This document shows positions 1 to 8,215 of a stretch of 64,000 nucleotides of DNA, piece after piece. Source of the DNA: Opitutaceae bacterium. Its GTDB lineage: Bacteria > Verrucomicrobiota > Verrucomicrobiia > Opitutales > Opitutaceae. Where the stretch lies: the NCBI GenBank assembly GCA_016794625.1, contig JAEUGY010000046.1:1-64000 (forward strand), read 5' to 3'. Made by a program: the position numbers and the translations under genes. Numbering within the stretch: position 1 is the first letter of the stretch; every line of letters begins with the position of its first letter. The notes beneath the pieces were generated by a model that saw only the letters and a program-made list of their open reading frames with translations, was not told the origin of the DNA and made no database searches.

Positions 1-94
1 GAGTCGTTAGCCGAGCGGAAGCTTGGAGGATGATTTCGAAACCCGACGGTCGGGAACGGACTGGCAGCAGACGGGTGATCTACGAAACATCAAC

Positions 95-472
95 ATGGGT
101 AACTCCAAACTCTACGTCGGCAACATGTCGTTCAAAACGACTGAAGACGATCTGCGTCAGCATTTTGGCCAATTCGGCTCCGTCACCGACGTTTACGTCG
201 CGATGGACAAGATGACCGGCCGCCCCCGCGGTTTCGCGTTCGTCACGATGGGCACGGCTGAAGAAGCCAAGCTCGCGGCCGAAAAGACCAACGGTGTCGA
301 TCTCGGCGGCCGTCCCCTGACGGTCAATGAAGCTCGTCCGAAGGAAGATTCGGGCGGCGGCCGTGGCTTCGGCGGCGGCGGCGGCGGTGGTGGTCGCGGT
401 TTCGGCGGCGGTGGCGGCGGCGGCGAACGCCGTGGCGGCTTCGGCGGCGAGCGTCGCGAGCGCCGCTACTAA
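95..472 (+). CDS. Glycine-rich RRM RNA-binding protein
   Basis: A 125-residue single-RRM protein that probably binds single-stranded RNA in the cytoplasm. The RNP2 motif LYVGNM lies at residues 6-11 and the RNP1 motif RGFAFVTM at 45-52, both with the expected aromatic positions. The RRM spans about residues 5-80. The tail from about residue 88 is almost only glycine with scattered arginine and phenylalanine, like the cold-inducible RNA-binding proteins of cyanobacteria and verrucomicrobia. The ATG at 95 is chosen because the family starts M-x-x-K-L-Y-V-G-N; upstream TTG/ATG starts would add an unrelated 24-residue leader. The gene is monocistronic and ends in a strong terminator. Confidence 0.9.
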   Translation: MGNSKLYVGNMSFKTTEDDLRQHFGQFGSVTDVYVAMDKMTGRPRGFAFVTMGTAEEAKLAAEKTNGVDLGGRPLTVNEARPKEDSGGGRGFGGGGGGGGRGFGGGGGGGERRGGFGGERRERRY

Positions 473-505
473 GCGGACGCGGTTCTTCACGAACCGACTT
501 TTTCT

Positions 506-536
506 GGCGGGGAGCTTCTGGCTCCCCGCCTTTTTT
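506..536 (+). terminator. Rho-independent terminator of the RRM gene
   Basis: A perfect 10-bp stem (GGCGGGGAGC at 506-515 with GCTCCCCGCC at 521-530), a five-base loop, then six T at 531-536. It lies 34 bases after the RRM stop codon. Confidence 0.9.
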
Positions 537-826
537 GTGCCCGCTGGGCCGAAATCGGCCTGTCCCTTATTGGCCGTCGGCTCGCCGAGGGCTGTGTCGC
601 GGTTGGACCGAAATCGGCCTGTCCCTTACGGGGGCCGCCTCGCTGAGGCTGTGCCCTGGTTGGAGGTGGCCGCGCGGAGGCCGCGACGGGACGCTCGGTC
701 CCGCCTCTTGCCCGAGGTCTCGGCAGGGGTGTCACGACGCGGCGGGGGAGGGGCTCCGGACGGTCTGATCGGTTGCGGGGTTGAATTTGGGGGCTGAAGT
801 CGCATCGTGTGGGCCTCGTCGCCCCT
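537..826. repeat. Non-coding repeat-bearing gap
   Basis: No credible gene. A 21-bp direct repeat occurs at 549-569 and 608-628; each copy contains a small palindrome (CCGA-AA-TCGG) and ends in TGTCCCTTA. A solo half of the GTTGGAGGTGG palindromic family found elsewhere in the window lies at 659-707: the TIR-like end, a short GC palindrome, then GGGACGCTCGGTCCC. No matching right-hand terminal repeat is present, so this looks like a decayed or solo copy. Confidence 0.6.
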
Positions 827-1303
827 ATGAACCACCTTCGTTTGTTCGTGATGTTGGGATGCCTTCTGCTCCCCGGCTCCTTGTTGGCCCAGCGGGAAAA
901 GCTGCCTCCGGAAGACCTTGAGGTGGTGGAAAAGCAGTGGCCCGAAGCGAAACGCACCTCCACCGGGCTGCGCACGCAGGTGCTGCGTCCCGGACAGGGG
1001 CCGACGCCACAGAAGGGCGACGTGGTGGCGGTGCTGTACACGGGAAAACTGCTCGACGGCACCGTGTTCGACCAAGCGCTCGACGCCGCGAAACCGTTCA
1101 CGGTGCGCGTGGGCCGCGGTCAGGTGATCGAAGGCTGGGAGGAAGGCTTGCAGCTGCTGCGCGTGGGCGAACGCCGGCTCCTGATTGTGCCGTATGAACT
1201 TGGATACGGCACCCGGGGAAGTCCGCCGAAGATCCCGCGGCGCGCCACGCTGATTTTTGAGGTGGAATTGCTCGCGATCAATCCGCCCCCCGCGGCCCCC
1301 TGA
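827..1303 (+). CDS. Secreted FKBP-type peptidyl-prolyl isomerase
   Basis: A 158-residue protein with a signal peptide (MNHLRLFVMLGCLLLPGSLLAQ) and one FKBP domain. The domain includes VAVLYTGKLLDGTVFD, the strand VIEGWEEGLQLLRVGERR, and YELGYGTRG, which carry the conserved tyrosine, aspartate, VIEGW and the tyrosine of the active-site cleft. It should catalyse prolyl isomerisation during folding of exported proteins. The ATG at 827 is preferred because it gives a clean signal peptide; a GTG at 809 would add six residues. The gene is convergent with rarD, only six bases apart. Confidence 0.88.
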   Translation: MNHLRLFVMLGCLLLPGSLLAQREKLPPEDLEVVEKQWPEAKRTSTGLRTQVLRPGQGPTPQKGDVVAVLYTGKLLDGTVFDQALDAAKPFTVRVGRGQVIEGWEEGLQLLRVGERRLLIVPYELGYGTRGSPPKIPRRATLIFEVELLAINPPPAAP

Positions 1304-1309
1304 GGCGGC

Positions 1310-2257
1310 TCATGCCGCGGGCTGGCGGCGCTGCGCCAGCCAGGCGTCCCCGGTGTAACAGGCCAGCCCGCACCAGATCAGGACGAAGGCCCAGGCGCGA
1401 TCCCGTGAAAACGGCTCGTGGTAAACCCACCAGCCCAGCAAGAACTGGCAGGTCGGCGCAGTGTATTGCAGCAACCCGAGGGTGGTGAGCCGCAGCCGTC
1501 GCGCGCCATAGGCAAACAGCAGCAAGGGGATCGCCGTGATCAAACCTGTGCTGAGGACGAGACTCGTGATGCGTGCGTCCGAGTGACCCAAGGCACCCGC
1601 GCCGTGCAAGGCCTTCCACAGCAGCCACCCACCCGCGAGCGGCGCGAGCAACGCGGTTTCCACCGCCAGTCCGGTCAAGGGGCCGAGGGGCGATCGTTTC
1701 CGCAGCAGACCGTAGAACCCAAACGACGTGGCCAGACCGAGCGCGATCCAGGGCATGTGACCCAGCCGCCAGACCAGGACGCCCACGCCGGCCGCCGCGG
1801 CGCCCACGGCGATCTTTTGCAGCGGGCGCAGCGTTTCGTGCAGCACGAGCCGCCCGAGCGTGACGTTCAGCAGCGGCACCAGGAAGTAGCCCAGACTGCA
1901 CTCAATGACGTGGCCGCGGTTGACCGCCCAGACGTAGATCAACCAGTTGATCGTCAGGAGCACCCCGCCGAGCGCGTTGATGGCGACGTCGCGGGGCGTG
2001 CGCAGCGCCTGCCGGGCCTCCGTCCATCCCCCCAGCCAGGTGAGCACGCCGGCGAGAAACACCAATGACCACACATGACGGTGTGCGATCAGCTCGAGCG
2101 CATCGACCGAAGCCAGTTCCTTCCAGAACAAGGGCACCAGTCCCCAAACCAAATAACAGGTAAAGGCCGCGATGACACCGCGGACAGGTGAGGACGTGTG
2201 AACAGGCGAAGACAAGGCGGGCACCTTAGGGCTCCCGGCCCGGGCGTCAATTGGCAC
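1310..2257 (-). CDS. rarD: RarD/EamA-family permease
   Basis: A 315-residue integral membrane protein with about ten hydrophobic helices arranged as two EamA repeats. The first helix carries GVIAAFTCYLVWGLVPLFWKEL, and later segments include HRHVWSLVFL, LLTINWLIYVWAVNRGHVIECSLGYFLVPLL and LGLLQYTAPTCQFLLGWWVYHEPF. These are hallmarks of the RarD (chloramphenicol-sensitive) subgroup. The exported substrate is unknown; the family belongs to the drug/metabolite transporter superfamily. The N-terminal 25 residues are non-conserved, so a downstream start is possible. Confidence 0.9.
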   Translation of the reverse strand: MPIDARAGSPKVPALSSPVHTSSPVRGVIAAFTCYLVWGLVPLFWKELASVDALELIAHRHVWSLVFLAGVLTWLGGWTEARQALRTPRDVAINALGGVLLTINWLIYVWAVNRGHVIECSLGYFLVPLLNVTLGRLVLHETLRPLQKIAVGAAAAGVGVLVWRLGHMPWIALGLATSFGFYGLLRKRSPLGPLTGLAVETALLAPLAGGWLLWKALHGAGALGHSDARITSLVLSTGLITAIPLLLFAYGARRLRLTTLGLLQYTAPTCQFLLGWWVYHEPFSRDRAWAFVLIWCGLACYTGDAWLAQRRQPAA

Positions 2258-2333
2258 GCATGCGCGGCGTTTTCCCGTCTGGCGCCCACCTTACCCGCCG
2301 GGGAAAAGGGACGGGAACCGCAGGCTTCAGACC

Positions 2334-2600
2334 CTAGGGTTGGCCGGCTTTTCCGGCGGCGGTGAACCCGAATTTGTCCGCAAACTCCTTCACTGCCATC
2401 TCCCGGGCCTTGCGGCCATCCGGGGCGTCCGGGCCTGCCTGTAACTCCGCAATGCGACGAGCGACCCAACGCTGGCGGAAACTCTCCTCGGTTTCAGCGG
2501 CGATGTTGGGGTTCGGTTTGGGCTTCTTCGAACCGAAGCAGCCCGGGGCCACCGCGAGGATCGGGAGGGTGAACAGCAGGAGAAGCGGGAGGCGGTTCAT
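2334..2600 (-). CDS. Small putative lipoprotein
   Basis: An 88-residue protein. It has a hydrophobic N-terminus ending in VAPGC, close to a lipobox, followed by a Lys/Pro-rich stretch (SKKPKPNPN) and a charged helical body with RQRWVARRIAEL and ARKEFADKFGF-like segments. Probably an outer-membrane-anchored lipoprotein of unknown role. It lies between rarD and a divergently transcribed proline-rich gene. I do not recognise a family, but the signal sequence and clean codon usage support a real gene. Confidence 0.6.
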   Translation of the reverse strand: MNRLPLLLLFTLPILAVAPGCFGSKKPKPNPNIAAETEESFRQRWVARRIAELQAGPDAPDGRKAREMAVKEFADKFGFTAAGKAGQP

Positions 2601-2689
2601 AGGGTGAAATCTAGCGCAAAGAGGGGTTTGACCGCGAGCGCATCTTTTAGGTTTCGGTTTTCGTGGAATATTCTCAACCTTGCAAAATC

Positions 2690-3904
2690 ATGAGCGAGGA
2701 AACTCCGCCGCTGCGCCTGAAATCGCGACCCCGGCCGGAGGTTCCGTTGTCGCCCGAAGCAGGGACCGCGCCGGCGGACGCTCCGCTGCCGGCAGGTGAG
2801 ACGCCGGTGCCGCCGGCGGTGGCTGACCCCGCCCCGCCGCCCCGGGAGCGAGCCAAGCCGAGGCTCAGCACCGTACCTGCTTCGCCTTCGACCCCGCCGC
2901 CACCGCCTCCGGAACCGGAGCCAGTGATCCCCCTGTTTTCCGATCCGGCGAAACCGGACGACGGCCGGTTTGCCGCAACGGCCGCACTTGCCCTGGCGGG
3001 CCCACCCGAACCAAGTCCGGCGGCCGCACCCGACCCGACGCCCCCTCCGCCTGCCCCTCCGCCGGCAGACGAAGCCTCTGCCACGACGGCGCCCCAAGCC
3101 CCGAGGCTTTACATCACCGTGGCGCCGCCCTCCGCGGGCAAGTCCCCGTATCCGCGACCCCTTCACTTGCACCTCGAGGGTGAGGTGGCGACCGAGGTGG
3201 CCCCCGCCCCGCCCCCCGTCAAGCCCGAGGAGAAACCCGCGTTCAAATACGGGGTCATCCTGGTCTTTCTCCTTGCAGTGACCGTGATCGGCGGCGGCAC
3301 CTTTCTCATTCTGCGCTTTTTGCGGGAGGCCACGTCCACCCCCGCGACCCAGGCCGCTCCGGCCGTGGTGGTGAAGCCAGCCGCCGCTTCGCCGGCGGCG
3401 GAAAAGCCGGCGGCGGTCGCACCGGCCCCGGTGCCTCCCCCTTCCTCCACGCCGACCCCGGCCGCCACCGCCACCGCCGCCGAAACGCCGGCGTCGCCCA
3501 TGGGACGGGCCCTGGCCAAGGCACGGGAAGTGACCGGACAGGCCGTGGTGGAAAAAGGGACCGTCGAAGACATCGTGGCTCCGTCCCAGGGCGCAACCCC
3601 CTCCCAGGCTGCGACCCCGTCCGATCCGCTGGTCCCCGAGCCCCGATCCTCCGAGCCGAGCCGGGGTGTGGTGGTGGTCGATTCCGCGGCGACGAGCCCC
3701 GAGTTCATTGCCTTTGTCGAGGCGACCCGGATCAGCGGAGTCTTTCAGGGAGCCGCCCCGCGGGCGCTGATCAACGGACGCACCGTACGGGTCGGCACCC
3801 TAATCGACGTCAACCTTGGCGTGTATTTCCACGGCCTCGACACCGAGCGCCGCCAGGTCGTATTCCGCGACTCCCGCGGACTGATCATCCGCAAAGGCTA
3901 TTGA
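2690..3904 (+). CDS. Proline/alanine-rich bitopic protein with GspB-like tail
   Basis: A 404-residue protein of unknown function. Residues 1 to about 185 are extremely Pro/Ala-rich and low in hydrophobics. One transmembrane helix follows at about 188-212 (YGVILVFLLAVTVIGGGTF). A second Pro/Ala/Thr-rich linker leads to a well-ordered C-terminal module at about 337-404. That tail reads RISGVFQGAAPRALINGRTV, then VGTLIDV and REV/VFRDSRG-type strands, a pattern seen in GspB/PilP-like modules of type II secretion and pilus systems, where ALING marks a beta-turn. The secretion link is inference; no secretion genes neighbour it. ATG 2690 is chosen over 2663 because the acidic MSEETPP start follows the AT-rich leader. 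Confidence 0.7.
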   Translation: MSEETPPLRLKSRPRPEVPLSPEAGTAPADAPLPAGETPVPPAVADPAPPPRERAKPRLSTVPASPSTPPPPPPEPEPVIPLFSDPAKPDDGRFAATAALALAGPPEPSPAAAPDPTPPPPAPPPADEASATTAPQAPRLYITVAPPSAGKSPYPRPLHLHLEGEVATEVAPAPPPVKPEEKPAFKYGVILVFLLAVTVIGGGTFLILRFLREATSTPATQAAPAVVVKPAAASPAAEKPAAVAPAPVPPPSSTPTPAATATAAETPASPMGRALAKAREVTGQAVVEKGTVEDIVAPSQGATPSQAATPSDPLVPEPRSSEPSRGVVVVDSAATSPEFIAFVEATRISGVFQGAAPRALINGRTVRVGTLIDVNLGVYFHGLDTERRQVVFRDSRGLIIRKGY

Positions 3905-3952
3905 ACCACGGCGGGTTCGTCCGGACGGCCGGTGCGGACCCCTGCGCCGGGC

Positions 3953-4627
3953 TCAACCCGACTGCAGCACATCGCGGATGCCCTTGAGCAGCGCGGGATC
4001 TGTCGCGATTCCGAGGATACCATTGACGACAAACTGGATGCCGATGCACAGCAGCAGAAAGCCCATGATCTTGGTCAGGGCGCTCATGCCGTTGACCCCG
4101 ATCAGGCGCACGATCTGGCCGGAGAGCCGGAGCACGGTGTAGCTGATGACCGCGACGACGAGGATGCCGAGGATGATGGCTGCGTAGTCCAGCGGATGCC
4201 GGGCGAGGGAGGTGAAGCCGATGGTGACGGCGATGGATCCGGGACCGCTCAGCATCGGCATGGCGAGCGGCGTGAAGGAGATGTCCACCTTGGCGCGGGC
4301 CGCATCGCGTTCCCGCTCGTCGGATCCACCGGCGCGGGCGGCCAGCATGCTCATGCCGATGCCGCAGACGAGAAGCCCGCCGGCGATGCGCAGACCCGGG
4401 ATGGAGATCCCGAAAAAGTTCATGATGAACGTGCCGCCCATGAGCGAGAGCACGAGGATCGCCACCATGTAGATGCACCCCATGCGCGCCTGACGCTCGC
4501 GCTGCGCGTGGGTGTCGCCCTCCGTGATGGCGAGGAACACCGGGGTCGAGGCGAAGGGATTGATGATCGGCAGCAGGGCGACGACCGTGCCGAGGATCAG
4601 TTCCCAAAAGTGCGAGACGTGTGACAT
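3953..4627 (-). CDS. MarC-family integral membrane protein
   Basis: A 224-residue protein with six predicted membrane helices. Diagnostic MarC motifs are LLPIINPFASTPVFLAIT near the N-terminus, LRIAGGLLVCGIGMSML in the middle and TPLAMPMLSGPGSIAVTIG ahead of the fourth helix. The family is often annotated as a multiple-antibiotic-resistance protein, but its transport role is unproven. It sits 21 bases downstream of dus on the same strand, so the two are probably co-transcribed. Confidence 0.9.
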   Translation of the reverse strand: MSHVSHFWELILGTVVALLPIINPFASTPVFLAITEGDTHAQRERQARMGCIYMVAILVLSLMGGTFIMNFFGISIPGLRIAGGLLVCGIGMSMLAARAGGSDERERDAARAKVDISFTPLAMPMLSGPGSIAVTIGFTSLARHPLDYAAIILGILVVAVISYTVLRLSGQIVRLIGVNGMSALTKIMGFLLLCIGIQFVVNGILGIATDPALLKGIRDVLQSG

Positions 4628-4648
4628 GGAAGGAGACGGTTGGGCGCC

Positions 4649-5761
4649 TCACCAGACTTCCACCGGTCCCCGCGGCACCGGGATGGCGTCGCGGGCAAAG
4701 ACCTCCGGATCGCCCTCCGCCCGCATGAAGGACGGGGTGAGGGGGCCGGGGGCGTAGCGGGGCAGCAGTTCACCCTGGTCGTCGCAGAAAGGCACCCGCC
4801 ACGCCACGTACTCCGCGATCGCGGCCTCGAAATCGGCGCGTCCGGTGATGGCGATGATGCTTCGTTTGAAGACCTTGGCCGGACCAAAGCGTTTGGCGTA
4901 CCACGGGGCGACCTTCCGGAAAAGCCGGGCGCCCTGTTCCTCCCCGTAGAAGTCGCAATAGCGTTCGAAGTGGGCGCGCATGACCCGCACCCGCTCGGTG
5001 AAGTTGGGTTCCGGCAGGAGTTCGCCCGTGCGCAGATAGTGGTCGGTGCGCCGGAAAATCCACGGATCGTAGAAGGCGCCGCGGCCGATGCTGACCCCCG
5101 TGCATCCGGTCTCGGACAGCATGTGCCGGGCCGCCTCCGGTGTCGTGACATCGCCGTTACCGATGACCGGGATCCGCTTCACCGCCCCGACCACCGCGCG
5201 GATGCCCGCGAGATTCACCGTACCCGAAAACCCCTGCGCGCGCGTGCGCCCGTGCACAAAGATGGCGGCGACCCCGGTGTCCTCCAGCACCCGCGCCAGA
5301 TCCGGCGCGGTCAGGTTCTCGTCGTCCCAGCCCAGACGCATCTTGGCCGTGACCGGAATGGATACGGCCTCCACCATGCCGCGGACGAGGGCGGCGGTCT
5401 TGTTCAATTCGGTCATCATGGCGGAACCCCCGCCGATCTTGACCACCTTCTTCACCGGGCAGCCCATGTTGATATCGACCGACTGGGCGCCCCGTTCCTG
5501 GCAGATCACGGCGGCATCCCGCATTTCCTCCGCCACCGCGCCGAAAAGCTGGATGGCCAGCGGCTGGTCCCCGGGGGCGGTGGCGACCAGCTGCAGGGCC
5601 ACCCGGTTGCGCTCGATCAGGGAGCGTGCATTGACCAAGTCCGTCGTGGCCCAACCCAAGCCCCCGAGCGAACGCACGGTCAGCCGCATCGGCAGGTTGG
5701 TATAGCCGGCCAGCGGCGACAAACAGAGGTTGGAGGAGAGAACATGCGGCCCGATGCGCAT
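4649..5761 (-). CDS. dus: tRNA-dihydrouridine synthase
   Basis: A 370-residue FMN-dependent enzyme that reduces uridine to dihydrouridine in tRNA. The TIM-barrel opens with LCLSPLAGYTNLPMR. The motif DINMGCPVKKVVKIGGGSAM carries the conserved active-site cysteine region. MRLGWDDEN and FVHGRTRAQGFSG supply phosphate/FMN contacts, and IPVIGNGDVTTPEAA with SIGRGAFYDPWIF bind the FMN phosphate. It most resembles the DusB group. Its length fits the family with a C-terminal helical domain. It leads the dus-marC unit. Confidence 0.92.
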   Translation of the reverse strand: MRIGPHVLSSNLCLSPLAGYTNLPMRLTVRSLGGLGWATTDLVNARSLIERNRVALQLVATAPGDQPLAIQLFGAVAEEMRDAAVICQERGAQSVDINMGCPVKKVVKIGGGSAMMTELNKTAALVRGMVEAVSIPVTAKMRLGWDDENLTAPDLARVLEDTGVAAIFVHGRTRAQGFSGTVNLAGIRAVVGAVKRIPVIGNGDVTTPEAARHMLSETGCTGVSIGRGAFYDPWIFRRTDHYLRTGELLPEPNFTERVRVMRAHFERYCDFYGEEQGARLFRKVAPWYAKRFGPAKVFKRSIIAITGRADFEAAIAEYVAWRVPFCDDQGELLPRYAPGPLTPSFMRAEGDPEVFARDAIPVPRGPVEVW

Positions 5762-6217
5762 GGCGGCACCCTGAGAGGCTTGAAGGAAGGCCGAAAGCGA
5801 AATCCGTGTTCGAGGTCACGGCGAATCCGGGCCCGGATTCGTGCTTTACGGCAACCGATTGGCACTGTCTACTGAACTCAGTCGCTGATCACTTGCGTCC
5901 ACAGGGACAAACCAAGGCGAGGCGGATCGAAGGCGGAAGATGATGCAATTAAAACGCAAAATTATGATAATCTGGACCGCTGACGGCGACTCTGAGAGCG
6001 CGAAGGGACGGGCGCAGCGGTTGAGAAATTTCATGTCGGTGGAAGGGCGGAGGCTCGCCTCCCCGGGTCCCTGCCGTCATGCTCGTGGCCGGCCGAATAA
6101 AAGAGTCCGAAGGTTCTCCCGCGTTGGGCCGATAGCTAATTCGCTCCGAAGTCAGGTGCCGGTGGGATGTGGCGCTGGTTCGCCGCGTTCCGTTGTCATC
6201 GAACGTTGCCGCTCCTT
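5762..6217. other. Intergenic region with an AT-rich patch
   Basis: No recognisable gene. The divergent gap between dus and the response regulator contains the most AT-rich stretch nearby (about 5938-5975), including TATGATAAT at 5963-5971, which resembles a sigma-70 minus-10 box on the plus strand; no good minus-35 box precedes it. A short hairpin (GGAGGC/GCCTCC) lies near 6048-6062. A possible open frame across 5940-6221 has no recognisable protein character. Confidence 0.5.
5963..5971 (+). promoter_or_regulatory. Possible minus-10 element upstream of the response regulator
   Basis: TATGATAAT lies in an AT-rich island within GC-rich DNA, about 250 bases upstream of the response-regulator start. 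It matches the minus-10 consensus well, but no convincing minus-35 hexamer lies 16-18 bases upstream. Confidence 0.3.
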
Positions 6218-6676
6218 ATGAGTTCTCCGCTTCCCATCATTCTCATCGCCGAGGACAGTCCCCTGGACGTTGAAATGACGCTCACGGCGCTGGCCGAACA
6301 CCACCTGGCGAACGAGGTGGTGGTGGCGGCGGATGGCGAGGAGGCGCTCGACTACCTCTATCATCGCGGAAAATTCCAGGAACGCCCGCCGGGCAACCCG
6401 ATCGTCGTTCTGCTGGATTTGAAGATGCCGAAAGTCGATGGCCTGGAGGTCCTTCGCGTGGTGAAGCAGGATCCCGGACTGCGCATGATCCCGGTGGTGA
6501 TGCTCACGTCGTCGCGGGAGGAGCAGGACCTCGTCCGGAGTTATCAGCTGGGCGCCAACGCCTATGTGGTCAAGCCGGTGGGCTTCCCCGAGTTTGTGGA
6601 TGCGGTGAAGCAGCTCGGCGTGTTTTGGGCGATGCACAATGAGCCCCCGCCCGGGACCCAGGGCCGGAGCCCGTAA
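6218..6676 (+). CDS. Single-domain response regulator (Rcp1-like)
   Basis: A 152-residue stand-alone receiver domain. The acidic pocket is AEDS (residues 11-14), the phospho-acceptor is Asp67 in LLDLKMPKVDG, the switch serine lies in LTSSREE, and the conserved lysine in VVKPVGF. The long loop before Asp67 (HRGKFQERPPGNP) and the C-terminal FVDAVKQLGVFWAM are typical of Rcp1-type regulators that partner phytochrome or PAS kinases. There is no output domain, so it probably relays phosphate to or from the adjacent kinase, whose gene starts 23 bases after its stop. ATG 6218 is preferred over 6167, which adds an unrelated Arg/Trp-rich leader. Confidence 0.9.
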   Translation: MSSPLPIILIAEDSPLDVEMTLTALAEHHLANEVVVAADGEEALDYLYHRGKFQERPPGNPIVVLLDLKMPKVDGLEVLRVVKQDPGLRMIPVVMLTSSREEQDLVRSYQLGANAYVVKPVGFPEFVDAVKQLGVFWAMHNEPPPGTQGRSP

Positions 6677-6699
6677 GGACCGACGTCGAAAAGCAGCCC

Positions 6700-8190
6700 A
6701 TGCGAATCCTCCATCTCGAAGATTCCGCGAATGATGCGGAGCTGATTGAAGACGTGCTGCGACGGGAGTGGCCGCTGTGCACGATCGAGCGGGTCTCCAC
6801 GCGCGCCGCGTACGAGGAAGCACTGCAGCGGGCGGAGTTTGACCTGGTGCTGTCGGATTACTCGCTTCCGGATTTTGATGGCCTGACCGCCCTCGAGCTC
6901 GCGCGCACCCGGTGCCCGGGCCGTCCGTTCATTTTTCTTTCGGGCACCATCGGGGAAGAGCGGGCCGTGGACGCCCTGAAGCGCGGCGCGACCGACTACG
7001 TGATGAAGGACCGACCGAGCCGGCTCCTCGCTTCGGTGCTTCAGGCTTTTGCCCGCGCCGACGACCGCGAACGGCAGCGCGTGGCCGAGGCGCGCATCCG
7101 CGAGCAGGCTTCGCTGCTCGACAAGGCGCGCGACGCGATCTGCGTGACCGGGCTCGATCTGCGCGTGACCTACTGGAACGCGCGGGCGGCCGAGCTCTAC
7201 GGCTGGACGACGGTGGAGGCGCTGGGCCAGGACCTGCGCGCCCTGGTCTTTGCCCCCGATGACGACCGGTTCACCGAGGCCCGCGACCGCCTCCTGGCCG
7301 CCGGCGAATGGTCAGGCGAACTGCGCACCCGCCACCGGCAGGGCGGCACCATCCTGGTGGAGAGCCGCTGGACGCGGGTCGACGATCCCGGCGGAGGACC
7401 GGATTCGATCCTTTTTCTCAATACGGATGTGACCGAGCGCCGGCGGCTCGAAACCCAGCTGCTGCGCTCGCAACGCCTCGAGAGCATCGGCAACCTCGCC
7501 GGCGGCATCGCGCACGACCTGAACAACATGCTCGCGCCGATTGTCATGGCCTGCAACCTCCTGCAGATCCAGCTGACGAAACCGGAGGAACTGTCGCTGG
7601 TCGGGACGATTGAAAACAGCGCCCAGCATGGGGCGGCCCTCATCCGGCAACTGCTCGCCTTTGCCCGCGGGGCGGAAGGCAGCCGCGCCGAACTCAGCGT
7701 GGCCGCAGCGATGACCGATCTGGAGATGCTGCTGCACTCCACCCTCGGCCGCCGCATCGAGCTGAAGATCCGGTCCGCGCCCGGCCTCCCGCCCATCCTG
7801 GCGGATGTGACCCAGTTCAACCAGGTCATGATCAATCTCTGCGTCAACGCCCGCGACGCCATGCCCGGAGGAGGGTGTATTGAAATTGCGACCACGCAGA
7901 TCGACCTGGACGAGACGGCGACGCGGGCGCACCCGGGTGTCGCCCCCGGCCCCTATGTGCAGATCGCGGTGGCGGACACCGGGGTGGGGATCCCTCCCGA
8001 GATCATCGACCACATCTTCGATCCCTTCTTCACGACCAAGGCCAACGACAAGGGCACCGGCCTCGGGCTGTCCACCGTGCGCGGCATCATGAAGGGCCAC
8101 CAGGGCTTCATCGTCGCCGAAAGCACCGTGGGTACGGGCACCACGTTTTTCCTCTATTTCCCGGCGCTTGTCCGGGCGGCGACGGCCTGA
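6700..8190 (+). CDS. REC-PAS hybrid sensor histidine kinase
   Basis: A 496-residue soluble kinase with no membrane segments. Order: receiver domain at residues 1 to about 120 (LEDS pocket, phospho-acceptor Asp53 in [11 protein letters not shown], lysine in VMKDR); PAS domain at about 140-250 ([12 protein letters not shown] through [10 protein letters not shown]); dimerisation/phospho-acceptor helix with His272 in [11 protein letters not shown]; then an HATPase domain with N-box [11 protein letters not shown]1 box [11 protein letters not shown]-box FDPFFTTK and G2 box GTGLGLSTV. The HDLNN H-box matches the kinase class of PAS-rich soluble sensors. It forms an operon with the upstream single-domain regulator, suggesting a short phosphorelay. 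The signal is unknown. Confidence 0.9.
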   Translation: MRILHLEDSANDAELIEDVLRREWPLCTIERVSTRAAYEEALQRAEFDLVLSDYSLPDFDGLTALELARTRCPGRPFIFLSGTIGEERAVDALKRGATDYVMKDRPSRLLASVLQAFARADDRERQRVAEARIREQASLLDKARDAICVTGLDLRVTYWNARAAELYGWTTVEALGQDLRALVFAPDDDRFTEARDRLLAAGEWSGELRTRHRQGGTILVESRWTRVDDPGGGPDSILFLNTDVTERRRLETQLLRSQRLESIGNLAGGIAHDLNNMLAPIVMACNLLQIQLTKPEELSLVGTIENSAQHGAALIRQLLAFARGAEGSRAELSVAAAMTDLEMLLHSTLGRRIELKIRSAPGLPPILADVTQFNQVMINLCVNARDAMPGGGCIEIATTQIDLDETATRAHPGVAPGPYVQIAVADTGVGIPPEIIDHIFDPFFTTKANDKGTGLGLSTVRGIMKGHQGFIVAESTVGTGTTFFLYFPALVRAATA

Positions 8191-8215
8191 TCCGGGCGGC
8201 GACGCGATAGCGCGC

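Noticed and set aside
549..628. Possible CRISPR-like repeat pair
   Set aside because: Only two 21-bp direct repeats with a 38-base spacer and no cas genes; treated as a REP-type repeat.
4640..5875. A 411-codon open frame antisense to dus
   Set aside because: Mirrors dus, with no recognisable motif; rejected as a GC-bias artefact.
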